From Bacteroidota bacterium (GTDB taxonomy: Bacteria; Bacteroidota; Ignavibacteria; Ignavibacteriales; Melioribacteraceae), in contig JAMCSN010000082.1 of assembly GCA_023381535.1 (NCBI GenBank), positions 1 through 64,000 on the forward strand: a DNA stretch of 64,000 bases. The letters are read 5' to 3'. The notes under the pieces were generated by a model, which was not told the origin of the DNA, made no database searches, and saw nothing but the letters and a program-made list of their open reading frames with translations. The translations under genes were made by a program, and so were the position numbers. Below are positions 44,576 to 52,831 of this stretch, in pieces. The stretch's first letter is position 1, and each line of letters starts with the position of its first letter.

Positions 44576-45933
44576 AACGTAAACTTTTATTAGCTAACCG
44601 AATTGTAACTGCTGATGCTAAGAACACCGTACTTCGTAACCATGCGGTTGAAATTATTGAAGGAAAGGTTGAAAGAATCGTTTCACTCAAAGATGTAAAT
44701 ATCTCTAAGTACGATGGTGAAGTTTTGGATTATTCCCGTTACACGCTGATACCCGGATTTGTTCAAACACACATTCACCTATGTCAAACCTTGTTTCGCG
44801 GTTTGGCGGATGATATGGAATTGCTCGATTGGCTTCAGAAAAGAATTTTCCCTTTCGAAAATGCCCACACAAAAAATTCTCTTCGTGTTTCTGTGCGCCT
44901 TGGTTTGCACGATTTGCTTTCCGGCGGCACCACAACAATCTTGGATATGGGAACGCTGCGTCATCAAGAAGTGATATTTGAAGAATTGATTTGGAGCGGC
45001 ATTCGAGCATTTTCGGGTAATTGCATGATGGATCAAAACGAACTGTATCCTTCATTCAGGGAAACAACTGATTGGAATCTGAAAATGACGCATGATTTGG
45101 CTAAGACCTATCATGATTCGAACGGCGGAAAAGTTAAGTTTGGTTTTGCACCGCGGTTTGTTTTATCATGCACGGAAAAACTTCTCAAAGAAACCAAGGA
45201 GATGATGAAAGAATTTCCCAGCTCGATTTTTCATACACATTCTTCTGAAAATCAAAAAGAAGTTGAGACCGTTCGAAAATTAACCGGAAAAGAAAATATC
45301 GAATACTTCAATTCAATCGGCGTGCTCGATTCCTACACGGTGCTGGCTCACTGCATCCATCTGAATGATAGTGAAATTAAATCGCTGAAAAACAATTCTG
45401 TTCGCGTTGCTCACTGCCCGTCCTCAAATCTGAAACTCGGTTCTGGAATTGCTGAGGTTCCGCGATTTATTAAAGAAGGGATTTCAGTTTCGCTCGGTGC
45501 AGATGGCGCGCCGTGCAACAACACGTTGAGCGTCTTCACTGAAATGCGTCACTCTGCATTGATTCAGAAACCGATTCACGGGCCTACTGCGATGGATGCG
45601 TTAACTGTTTTCCGATTGGCAACTATCGAAGGTGCGAAAGCGCTTCACGTTGAAAATGAAATCGGAAGTATTGAAGTCGGAAAGAAAGCCGATTTGGTTC
45701 TGCTCGATCTTGAAAAGGCAGATCAGCCGATTCAAGAAATTAACGCTCATGGGCTTACTGAAGATGACCGGATTTATTCTGCTATCGTGTATTCGGCTTC
45801 AAAAGAAAATGTTAAAGCCGTGTTGATCGACGGAAAATTAGTTTCTGAAAACGGCAATTGTCTGCTCTACGATGAGAACGAACTCATTGCCGAAGGGAAA
45901 AAAGAACTCACTGAACTGTTGAAAAGAAACTGA
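44572..45933 (+). CDS. Amidohydrolase of the MTA/SAH deaminase type
   Basis: This 453-residue metal-dependent hydrolase has the metal HxH as HIHLCQTLFRG near 65-75, HTHSSENQKEVE near 223, AHCIHLNDSE near 260 and the catalytic Asp in LGADGAPCNN near 305. The pattern fits cytosine-deaminase-like enzymes that deaminate S-adenosylhomocysteine, 5'-methylthioadenosine or 5'-deoxyadenosine; guanine deaminase or atrazine-type chlorohydrolases are close relatives. Physiological use in purine or methionine salvage is inferred. It overlaps the upstream gene and is 40 bases before rdgB, another purine-related gene. Confidence 0.85.
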   Translation: MKRKLLLANRIVTADAKNTVLRNHAVEIIEGKVERIVSLKDVNISKYDGEVLDYSRYTLIPGFVQTHIHLCQTLFRGLADDMELLDWLQKRIFPFENAHTKNSLRVSVRLGLHDLLSGGTTTILDMGTLRHQEVIFEELIWSGIRAFSGNCMMDQNELYPSFRETTDWNLKMTHDLAKTYHDSNGGKVKFGFAPRFVLSCTEKLLKETKEMMKEFPSSIFHTHSSENQKEVETVRKLTGKENIEYFNSIGVLDSYTVLAHCIHLNDSEIKSLKNNSVRVAHCPSSNLKLGSGIAEVPRFIKEGISVSLGADGAPCNNTLSVFTEMRHSALIQKPIHGPTAMDALTVFRLATIEGAKALHVENEIGSIEVGKKADLVLLDLEKADQPIQEINAHGLTEDDRIYSAIVYSASKENVKAVLIDGKLVSENGNCLLYDENELIAEGKKELTELLKRN

Positions 45934-45973
45934 AACGGTTCATCATATGTAAAAACGGTAAATAGGAATTCTA

Positions 45974-46567
45974 TTGAAAATAATATTTGCTACGCAGAAC
46001 AAAGGAAAGGCTGAAGAAGTAAAAGCATTGTTTGCAAACTCACCGTTCGAAATAATTTCTCTCTACGACCTCGGAAATAATATTGACGTTCCTGAAACCG
46101 GCGCAACATTTCAAGAGAACGCCCACATAAAAGCAAAGACGATTTATAAAATTTACAACGTTCCGGTTATCGCTGACGATTCCGGTTTAGCTATTGAACA
46201 GCTTGACGGAAGACCCGGTGTGTACTCTGCGCGTTACGCCGGGGAGAAGTGTACTTACGACGATAACAATATAAAAGTTATTGGTGAGCTTAAAGATTTT
46301 TCGGAACCGCATCGAGCAAAATTTATAAGCTATACAGTTTTCTACGACGGCAAAAACGAAATTGAAGCCATTGGTGAATTAAACGGACGCATCATAAAAG
46401 AACCGCGCGGTAAAAACGGGTTTGGTTACGATCCCATATTTATTCCGGACGGATTCGATCGGACAATTTCGGAATTGGAACTCGATGAGAAAAATAAAAT
46501 TAGTCACCGGGCAAAATCAATCGCCCCAATGAAAGAGCAATTGATGAAACTTCATGAGCGCAAATAA
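45974..46567 (+). CDS. rdgB: Non-canonical purine NTP pyrophosphatase (RdgB/HAM1)
   Basis: The 197-residue protein hydrolyses ITP, dITP and XTP to keep deaminated purines out of nucleic acids. It has TQNKGKAEEVKALF near the start, ADDSGLAIEQLDGRPGVYSA near 70-90 and GFGYDPIFIPDG near 152. The start is TTG 45974 with AGGA at 45963-45966. Its position after a purine deaminase is fitting, though that may be chance. Confidence 0.95.
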   Translation: MKIIFATQNKGKAEEVKALFANSPFEIISLYDLGNNIDVPETGATFQENAHIKAKTIYKIYNVPVIADDSGLAIEQLDGRPGVYSARYAGEKCTYDDNNIKVIGELKDFSEPHRAKFISYTVFYDGKNEIEAIGELNGRIIKEPRGKNGFGYDPIFIPDGFDRTISELELDEKNKISHRAKSIAPMKEQLMKLHERK

Positions 46568-46660
46568 ATTCGACGTCATTCGTGCGGCGTAAAATTTTCT
46601 CTCTTGAAGCTTTGACATAAATTAATTACTAATTGTTCAAGTAGTTGAGGACTTTGTTCT

Positions 46661-47857
46661 ATGGAATGGTTGCTGTTGATCGTATGGCTGTCAATTATAA
46701 ACGGAGCTCTTGGTGGCCAATATCTATTGAACTGGATGGGTAATCAGCCAAGATTCGTCGGCAATAAAGAAGTTGGAGTCTCACCCGGTGTTATGACTTG
46801 GTGGCGCGAAATTTCAAAACTTGCATGGGCTGTTGTAGCTGTGATTATCGAAGTTGCGCGCGGTAAAAAAATGAGATATCTCTGGCCTGGAGTTATCTCT
46901 ATGATTACAATTATGATTTGTGCTTTCACCGGCGTAATCGAGAATGTGGGATTCTTTTATTTGCCGCGTTATTATTCTCCTCACATCTTCGCTCCTTATG
47001 TTAATGTTTATTTAGCGTTCCTGCCGTTCTTCGGAAAATTCATGTTCAAAGCTTCGATTCGTAAAGAACATTGGATTGGAATTTTTTTGGTTGTACTTGG
47101 TCTTGCGGTACCGTACATCCCGCGTATGATTGGAGAACATACGGATCCGAGTCAAATATTGGATTCAACTGCAATACTATGGTTGATAATTATAAACTGC
47201 TGTCTTTGCTCGCAGCAAATTCTAAATAACAAAACTGTTCAGACGGCGCTGAAGGGAGTGGGACCGAATGCACTTGTTGTATGGCGGGAAATTTGGAAAA
47301 TGGTTTTCATAACATCGGCGCTTTTTATCATTCCTTTTATCGGCACTTGGATGCGCGCTAACATTCCGGATAATGTGAAAGCCGCGACATTTGAAAACAG
47401 AGTTCTTGCAAAAGTAGATGAATCGAAAAAATCATTCTTGCTTGAAAATTATCAGAAGGTGGGCGGAGAATATATTTTGAAAAAAGATTTGCCGAAAGAA
47501 ACCGAAAGTAAAATTGAAAGTACATTTGCCGGAGTGGATTACAATAGGTTCTTTTCATTATTCAAAGGGACAATCATTCCCAACAATTGGTGGCCGATTT
47601 TATTCGTTGTTCTTGCCGGGCTAAGCGGATACATCTACAGCTTCGGATTTTTCAAACTTGCAAAGTTCTCCGCGCACTTCTGGGTGCCATACACAAATGT
47701 TTATCTTGCAATAATCCCGTTCGTGATGATTTTCTTCGGTCAAGACGTTACCGGTTACCAAATTGTTGGTGCAGTGGTAACAACAGCCGGTTTGATGGTT
47801 GGTGTTTCGGATTACAAACGAAATAAAGTTGAAGAAATAGAAAAGAAGTATAAATGA
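46661..47857 (+). CDS. Internally duplicated DMT-like membrane transporter
   Basis: A 398-residue protein with about ten hydrophobic helices. The two halves repeat each other: WWREISKLAWAVVAV (about 47) against VWREIWKMVFITSALF (about 209), and FAPYVNVYLAFLPFFGKFMF (about 109) against VPYTNVYLAIIPFVMIFF (about 345). This is like drug/metabolite transporters (EamA), which arose by duplication. The second half bears a hydrophilic insert of about 80 residues (about 233-315) between its first helices. No substrate motif is known to me. It stands alone, followed by a terminator. Confidence 0.7.
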   Translation: MEWLLLIVWLSIINGALGGQYLLNWMGNQPRFVGNKEVGVSPGVMTWWREISKLAWAVVAVIIEVARGKKMRYLWPGVISMITIMICAFTGVIENVGFFYLPRYYSPHIFAPYVNVYLAFLPFFGKFMFKASIRKEHWIGIFLVVLGLAVPYIPRMIGEHTDPSQILDSTAILWLIIINCCLCSQQILNNKTVQTALKGVGPNALVVWREIWKMVFITSALFIIPFIGTWMRANIPDNVKAATFENRVLAKVDESKKSFLLENYQKVGGEYILKKDLPKETESKIESTFAGVDYNRFFSLFKGTIIPNNWWPILFVVLAGLSGYIYSFGFFKLAKFSAHFWVPYTNVYLAIIPFVMIFFGQDVTGYQIVGAVVTTAGLMVGVSDYKRNKVEEIEKKYK

Positions 47858-47866
47858 TAATTGTTG

Positions 47867-47922
47867 AACCCTTCTTGTATCCTTCCCTTAAGTTGATGGG
47901 GAAGGTAAGGGGGGTTATTTTT
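47867..47922 (+). terminator. Probable terminator between the DMT-like gene and ubiE
   Basis: CCTTCCC (47881-47887) pairs with GGGAAGG (47899-47905), inside an outer AACCC/GGGTT pair, followed by TTATTTTT. It may serve both convergent genes. Confidence 0.5.
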
Positions 47923-48604
47923 CTGCAATTACAACTTGAACCAATCCAAACGTGAGTGAATGTTTTTCGACTCGCGTGAAACCGCTTGTCTTGAAGATTG
48001 CAACGAGATCAACTTTCCTATCAAACTCGCCTACAGATTCCGGAAGATAAGTATATGCTTCTTTATCATTTGAAATTATCCGACCGATGAACGGTAATAT
48101 CTTGTTGAAATAAAACAGATAGAAATTTCTCACGAAAGAATTTTCCGGCAAACGGAATTCCAAAACCGTAACCTTCCCGCCGGTGGAAAGTATTTTGTGG
48201 AACGATTGGAAAGCTTGCGGTATGTCGTAAAAGTTGCGCACACCGAATGCAATTGTGATATTTGTGAATGAGCGGTCTTTGAACGGCAAATGTTCCGCGA
48301 CTGTTTCAACAGCATTGCCGCAGATCCAATCCGCCTTCTTTTTGAAGAGTGTTAACATATTCAGTGAGAGGTCAGCACCGACAATTGATTGCACGTCAAA
48401 CTTTTTTGCAGTGATTGCAAAATCTCCGGTTCCGCATGCAATGTCTAATAATTTAGCTTGATCCGATATACCGGAAAGCCGGATCGCTTTCTTGCGCCAG
48501 TAAACATCAACTCCGGCACTTAAGAAATGGTTCAGAAAATCATAACGGTGAGAAATTGAATCAAAGATTCTCTTCACCTGGGTTTTTTTATTTGTGACTT
48601 CCAT
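47915..48604 (-). CDS. ubiE: Demethylmenaquinone/ubiquinone C-methyltransferase
   Basis: The 229-residue SAM-dependent enzyme has the UbiE/MenG marks: FDSISHRYDFLNHFLSAG near 15, LDIACGTGDFAI near 53, NITIAFGVRNF near 113 and LEFRLPEN near 155. In Bacteroidota it methylates demethylmenaquinone in the last step of menaquinone synthesis. ATG 48604 has no strong Shine-Dalgarno. It diverges from the small Cys-rich protein gene with a 50-base gap. Confidence 0.93.
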   Translation of the reverse strand: MEVTNKKTQVKRIFDSISHRYDFLNHFLSAGVDVYWRKKAIRLSGISDQAKLLDIACGTGDFAITAKKFDVQSIVGADLSLNMLTLFKKKADWICGNAVETVAEHLPFKDRSFTNITIAFGVRNFYDIPQAFQSFHKILSTGGKVTVLEFRLPENSFVRNFYLFYFNKILPFIGRIISNDKEAYTYLPESVGEFDRKVDLVAIFKTSGFTRVEKHSLTFGLVQVVIAEK

Positions 48605-48653
48605 TTATTGAAACTAATCTGTAATTTTTCTTAAGAATTGCTGGGACAAATTT

Positions 48654-48974
48654 ATGGATAAATATCTAAAGGCGATAAAAGAAAATGTTTGTTCAATCTG
48701 TGTCGACTCCAACGAGAAAGGTTTCTGCACGCTTAACGCAAAAGAAACATGCGCAGTAGAACTGTTCTTCCCGCAAATCCTTGAGACTGTTCACAGCGTT
48801 GATTCGAAAAAGATGCAAGACTATCATGATAAGTTGCGCGAGAACGTTTGTGTTAAGTGTCGCGCTCAAGAAGATGGTAATTGCTATTTAAGAGAAGATG
48901 CAAACTGTTCTCTGGATAGATATTTCTCTCTCATCGTGGAAATAATTCATAAAGTTGATGCCGGAAAGATTTAA
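48654..48974 (+). CDS. Small protein with two tandem four-Cys motifs, function unknown
   Basis: This 106-residue protein consists of two similar halves. The first has CSIC-x8-C-x7-C (residues 13-33), followed by AVELFFPQILETVHSVD; the second has CVKC-x7-C-x7-C (about 66-84), followed by SLDRYFSLIVEIIHKVD. Both have the same Leu/Phe/Ile-rich helix after the last Cys. Eight Cys in regular spacing suggest metal (zinc) or iron-sulfur clusters, one per half. No signal peptide is present, so it should be cytoplasmic. I do not know a named family for it. ATG 48654 is preceded by GGGA. Confidence 0.7.
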   Translation: MDKYLKAIKENVCSICVDSNEKGFCTLNAKETCAVELFFPQILETVHSVDSKKMQDYHDKLRENVCVKCRAQEDGNCYLREDANCSLDRYFSLIVEIIHKVDAGKI

Positions 48975-49045
48975 TTCTTGCTCTTGATCGTAATCTTACT
49001 CATGCTTTTTAAGGAAGATTATGAGCAAGAGTAAGAGCAAGAAAA
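48972..49045. repeat. Inverted copy pair of the GAGCAAGAG-type repeat
   Basis: TTCTTGCTCTT (48975-48985) and AAGAGCAAGAA (49033-49043) are exact inverse complements, with related TGATCGTAATCTTACTCATG and GATTATGAGCAAGAG inside. The unit starts with the stop codon of the small Cys protein and lies between convergent genes. Confidence 0.5.
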
Positions 49046-49061
49046 ATAATCCGGTAAATAG

Positions 49062-49988
49062 TTAATTCTTCCTAATATCGCGCCACCATCCGTAAATATA
49101 CTTTCCGCTCCACAACGTAAAAATCATAAAAAGAATTCCGCCAATCAGATCGATTACGTAATGATATCGAAGGTAAACGGTTGCGAAAATCAAAAGCGTT
49201 CCGTCAACAATGAAAAACCATTTTAGCTTGCTCTTAAATTTTACCGATAGAAACATAACAAGCAAAGTCATTTGAGCATGTCCGCTGGGAAAACAATCCC
49301 GCTGAACCAATAATGCCGGGTTCGATGTACCTGAAGGGATCGACTCGCCTGCATTGACAACCTCGCGCAAAAAATTTGTTACGAATAAACCGGGCATCTC
49401 AGAGTTAGTTGCTGCAAAGTTGTGAAGAGTAAAACGCGGTCCAATTGCCGGCACTAAAATGTAACCGATGAACGAAAGAAAAAATCCGAACACGATTATG
49501 AATGCCGAGTAATCGAACTCGTGAACCTTTCTTTGACGCATGAAGTCGATGCCCAAGATAACCGGGAGAAAGAAAAATGTTCCATAAACAATTTGAAGAA
49601 GTTCGGTCAAATAAGGATTAGCAATTTTGTAAAGAACAACTGTCGGATCTGTGTGAAAAAGAAAGCGGTCAATTTGAATCAACGCCGGATCGCAAATCGT
49701 TTGCCGGATCGGTTCAATCATATTATACAATTCTTTGAAGAAGATGAAAATCATCGGGACTAGATACCAAAGATGTAACTGGCGCCAAAGCAGTGTGTTT
49801 TTTCTTTCATGCATTACGGAAGAAAAAATTGCGAAGGAGGCGAAAAAGAAATTTATGACAATGTGGAGATGCCAATTCGGAACGCTGCCGTTAAAAATCA
49901 GATTGATAACGGAGAGGAGGCCGCAAAAGACAACTACGATAAAATCTACAGCCCTAAGATTTTTGAGAATGTCTGTAAATGCCTTCAT
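49062..49988 (-). CDS. PAP2-superfamily membrane phosphatase
   Basis: The 308-residue protein has about six membrane helices and the PAP2 signatures DCFPSGHAQMT near 234 and LRYHYVIDLIGG near 275, giving the two catalytic His and Asp. In this subclass, related to inositol-phosphorylceramide-synthase-type PAP2_3 proteins, the enzymes transfer or hydrolyse phospholipid headgroups. Start at ATG 49988; the frame also allows a TTG one codon earlier. It follows ksgA by 20 bases, probably in one operon. Substrate (phosphatidate, undecaprenyl or sphingolipid phosphate) is open. Confidence 0.82.
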   Translation of the reverse strand: MKAFTDILKNLRAVDFIVVVFCGLLSVINLIFNGSVPNWHLHIVINFFFASFAIFSSVMHERKNTLLWRQLHLWYLVPMIFIFFKELYNMIEPIRQTICDPALIQIDRFLFHTDPTVVLYKIANPYLTELLQIVYGTFFFLPVILGIDFMRQRKVHEFDYSAFIIVFGFFLSFIGYILVPAIGPRFTLHNFAATNSEMPGLFVTNFLREVVNAGESIPSGTSNPALLVQRDCFPSGHAQMTLLVMFLSVKFKSKLKWFFIVDGTLLIFATVYLRYHYVIDLIGGILFMIFTLWSGKYIYGWWRDIRKN

Positions 49989-50008
49989 CAAAATAAGGGT
50001 AGCCGGAT

Positions 50009-50800
50009 TTAGTTTTCAAAATTGTTCTGTATTAAGCGCGTCAGCTGGACAAACTCATCTATAGAAAGTTCTTCCGCACGACGCGAAAGATCGAAATTGT
50101 AATTTGAAAAATCAATTTCGCCGAATTTACTATTTGCAAGCGAGTTCTTCAGAGTTTTGCGCCGGTTGCCGAACGCTGCTTTAACCACTTGCATAAAGAG
50201 GTTTGTGTTTACGTCCGCCGGAAGTGTTTTGTTGAATTTCAAATGAACGACAGCCGAAAAGACCTTCGGTTTTGGATAAAAAACATTTGGAGAAATTTTG
50301 AAACACAAATTTGTCTCTGAAAAAAAGTTCAGCAGCACGCCCAGTATTCCGTAATCTTTACTTTTTTCTTTTGCGGTGATGCGTTTGGCAACTTCGAGCT
50401 GAACCATCAAAACCGCGTCTTGAACAACTTCGCGTTTTTCGATCAGCTTGAAAATAATCGGCGATGTTATGTTATACGGAATGTTGCCGATAATTCTCAG
50501 TTTGTTTTGACCGGTTGCAAAGGCGTCTAAATCGAGTTTCAAAATATCATCGTTAACAAAATTGATTTTGGGAAATTTCGAACGAAGTTCTTCGATGATA
50601 CGTTTATCAATTTCAACTGCGTAATATTTTTCAACCGATTCTTGAAGCAAAGAAGTTAATGAGCCGGTGCCGGGACCAATCTCGAGTACGCAATCGTGCG
50701 GCTGAGGATCGAATTCGGCAATAATTTTTCTAACAATGTTTTGATCAACTAAATAATTTTGACCGAATCGTTTTAATGGTCTCGGATGGTTCATCATCAT
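50009..50800 (-). CDS. ksgA: 16S rRNA dimethyladenosine transferase
   Basis: The 263-residue enzyme dimethylates two adenines in helix 45 of 16S rRNA late in 30S assembly. Motifs are QNYLVDQNIVRKI near 15, LEIGPGTGSLT near 40, and the catalytic NIPYNITSPI near 107. RsgA, another 30S factor, is encoded elsewhere in the window. Three Met codons in a row at the start make the exact initiation site uncertain. It starts divergently from the glycosyltransferase gene. Confidence 0.96.
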   Translation of the reverse strand: MMMNHPRPLKRFGQNYLVDQNIVRKIIAEFDPQPHDCVLEIGPGTGSLTSLLQESVEKYYAVEIDKRIIEELRSKFPKINFVNDDILKLDLDAFATGQNKLRIIGNIPYNITSPIIFKLIEKREVVQDAVLMVQLEVAKRITAKEKSKDYGILGVLLNFFSETNLCFKISPNVFYPKPKVFSAVVHLKFNKTLPADVNTNLFMQVVKAAFGNRRKTLKNSLANSKFGEIDFSNYNFDLSRRAEELSIDEFVQLTRLIQNNFEN

Positions 50801-50834
50801 AAATATTAATGAAATTTAGTTAGCAATATAATCT

Positions 50835-50864
50835 TTGCGGTTATAATTTATGGCTGTATTTTTA
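50835..50864 (+). promoter_or_regulatory. Possible -33/-7 promoter for the glycosyltransferase operon
   Basis: TTG 50835-50837, exactly 19 bases, then TATTTTTA 50857-50864, seven of eight matches to TAnnTTTG. It lies 27 bases before ATG 50892. Confidence 0.4.
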
Positions 50865-50891
50865 GACCCTCAATATTAAAGTGTTTGATAA

Positions 50892-51983
50892 ATGTTCGAA
50901 ATTATTTTTGTAATTGCCGTCTCGCTCTATTTTCTGGAGCTGATAATCTTTACGGTTGGAGTCGGCAAAAAATATAAAAAGATAGATGATAAAAATCTGC
51001 CTTCTATTTCGATCGTCGTAGCTGCCCGAAATGAAGAAGATAATATTATTGACTGCATGACATCGCTGAACAACTTGATTTATCCCGAAGATAAAATTGA
51101 AATCATAATTGTAAACGATCATTCAACGGATTCCACCGCAGATCTGATCGATTCGTTTATAAAAGATAAGCCGAAGTTTAAGACCGTCGTTCCAAGCGAA
51201 TCTATTGGACATCTTAAGGGTAAAACGAATGCACTCGCAAACGCAATAAAAATTTCCAAAGGCGAAGTTCTTTTAACCACCGATGCCGATTGTATCGTAT
51301 CGCCAACATGGGCAAAAACTTTGGCGTCGTATTACCAAGACGATGTTGGATTTGTCGGCGGATTCACCACGCAATATGATCGTTCTGCTTTCGAAGGAAT
51401 GCAGGCAATCGATTTTGTTTATCTGTTAACTGTAGCCGCCGGATCGATCAATCTTGGCAAGCCGTTGAGCTGCATTGGAAACAACATGTCCTACCGACGA
51501 AGCGCATATCTGGCTGTTGGCGGTTACGAAGGTCTCCCGTTTTCAGTAACCGAAGATTTTAAATTGTTGATGGCAATTCATGATTTGAAAAAATATAAAA
51601 TAATTTATCCGCTCGATGCCAAAGGTCTGGTGACCTCAAAAGCTTGTCCCGATTGGAAAACATTGTTCTGGCAGAAAAAACGCTGGGGCGTAGGCGGCAA
51701 AGAAAGCGATTTCATCGGTTACATGGTTTTGGTGTGGGGCTATTTATCCAGCGTGGCAGTTTTATTAACGCCGTTTCTTTTCATATCGGTTGCGTTGTAC
51801 CTGTCCATCTTCAAATTTGGTGTGGATTATTTTTTTGTAAAACCGATTTTTAATAAGTTGAATTTGAAATTGAAGTTCACTCACTTTTTAGCGTTCGAAA
51901 TTTATTTTATTCTTTATGTGATTCTGCTTCCATTCATTGTGCTACCTAGCAAAAAGGTAAAGTGGAAGGGAAGAACTTTCTAA
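50892..51983 (+). CDS. Membrane-anchored family 2 glycosyltransferase
   Basis: The 363-residue protein has one N-terminal helix, a GT-A domain with PSISIVVAARNEEDNIIDC near 35 and the metal-binding DADC near 134. LSCIGNNMSYRRSAY near 195 and the acceptor QKKRWGVGG near 260 follow. Two or three C-terminal membrane helices complete it. It transfers a sugar from a nucleotide sugar to a lipid or polysaccharide on the cytoplasmic side of the membrane; the sugar is unknown. DUF1207 and M50 genes follow with gaps of 16 and 1 bases. Confidence 0.85.
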   Translation: MFEIIFVIAVSLYFLELIIFTVGVGKKYKKIDDKNLPSISIVVAARNEEDNIIDCMTSLNNLIYPEDKIEIIIVNDHSTDSTADLIDSFIKDKPKFKTVVPSESIGHLKGKTNALANAIKISKGEVLLTTDADCIVSPTWAKTLASYYQDDVGFVGGFTTQYDRSAFEGMQAIDFVYLLTVAAGSINLGKPLSCIGNNMSYRRSAYLAVGGYEGLPFSVTEDFKLLMAIHDLKKYKIIYPLDAKGLVTSKACPDWKTLFWQKKRWGVGGKESDFIGYMVLVWGYLSSVAVLLTPFLFISVALYLSIFKFGVDYFFVKPIFNKLNLKLKFTHFLAFEIYFILYVILLPFIVLPSKKVKWKGRTF

Positions 51984-51999
51984 TCATCCTGAAGGACTT

Positions 52000-52830
52000 A
52001 TGAAAAGAATTCTCTTTGGTGTAATATTTTTATTTCTGCTCGTCAACATAAATGCTCAAAGCCGGATCGATTTGTTCCCCAATGACATAAACATAAAACC
52101 ATTTGCTGCAAATACGCTGGAACCAAAACTCGGATCGATTTTTCAACTCAGTAAAAATGAACTGGAATTAAATATCGGCAATTCGATGGACATTGCAAGA
52201 CTTACGAATAGCCACGGCGAAACTTATTCTTTCGGCGCCGATCTGTTCACGTTTACGCTTTTAAGAGGCGAGCAGAATTTTCATTTCCCGGTGGATGCTG
52301 TGGATTATTTGTTCGGAGTAAATTTTAGCTACAAAAAAGTTGTCCAGGATGACTCGTTCGGTTTCCGAGGTCGCATCAGCCACATCAGCGCGCATTTTGT
52401 TGATGGACACTACGACGGCGTTACTCAAACATGGAGAGATGGGCTTAACCCGAAAGTATACAGCCGAGAGTTTTTTGAACTTCTCGGATTTTATGAATTC
52501 CAATGTGTCCGTGTCTATGCCGGCGGCGCATACCTTTTTCATGTTGATCCCGCTACGATTAAGAAAGACAATTTTCAAATTGGGTTCGATTACTATGCTA
52601 AGGATTTTTTAGGTGACCATCTTACTCCGTTCATCGGTTACGATTTAAAACTAATTCATCTTGATAAATACACGGCGTGCAATTCAATCAGTGCCGGAAT
52701 AAAATTCGGTAACGCGGATTCAAAAGGAATCAGCTTACTTTTAAACTACTACTCAGGCAAAAGTATTCACGGTGAATATTTCGATAAGAACAAAGAATAC
52801 ACTGCCCTCGGTATAAATTTGGACTTATAG
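52000..52830 (+). CDS. DUF1207-type outer-membrane protein
   Basis: A 276-residue protein with signal peptide (MKRILFGVIFLFLLVNINAQ) and a beta-rich body resembling DUF1207: FGADLFTFTLLR near 76, FPVDAVDYLFGV near 94, and RGRISHISAHFVDG near 123. It ends LGINLDL, a barrel-like end. DUF1207 proteins are outer-membrane proteins without defined function. It lies between a membrane glycosyltransferase and an M50 protease with almost no spacing. Confidence 0.75.
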   Translation: MKRILFGVIFLFLLVNINAQSRIDLFPNDINIKPFAANTLEPKLGSIFQLSKNELELNIGNSMDIARLTNSHGETYSFGADLFTFTLLRGEQNFHFPVDAVDYLFGVNFSYKKVVQDDSFGFRGRISHISAHFVDGHYDGVTQTWRDGLNPKVYSREFFELLGFYEFQCVRVYAGGAYLFHVDPATIKKDNFQIGFDYYAKDFLGDHLTPFIGYDLKLIHLDKYTACNSISAGIKFGNADSKGISLLLNYYSGKSIHGEYFDKNKEYTALGINLDL

Positions 52831-52831
52831 A

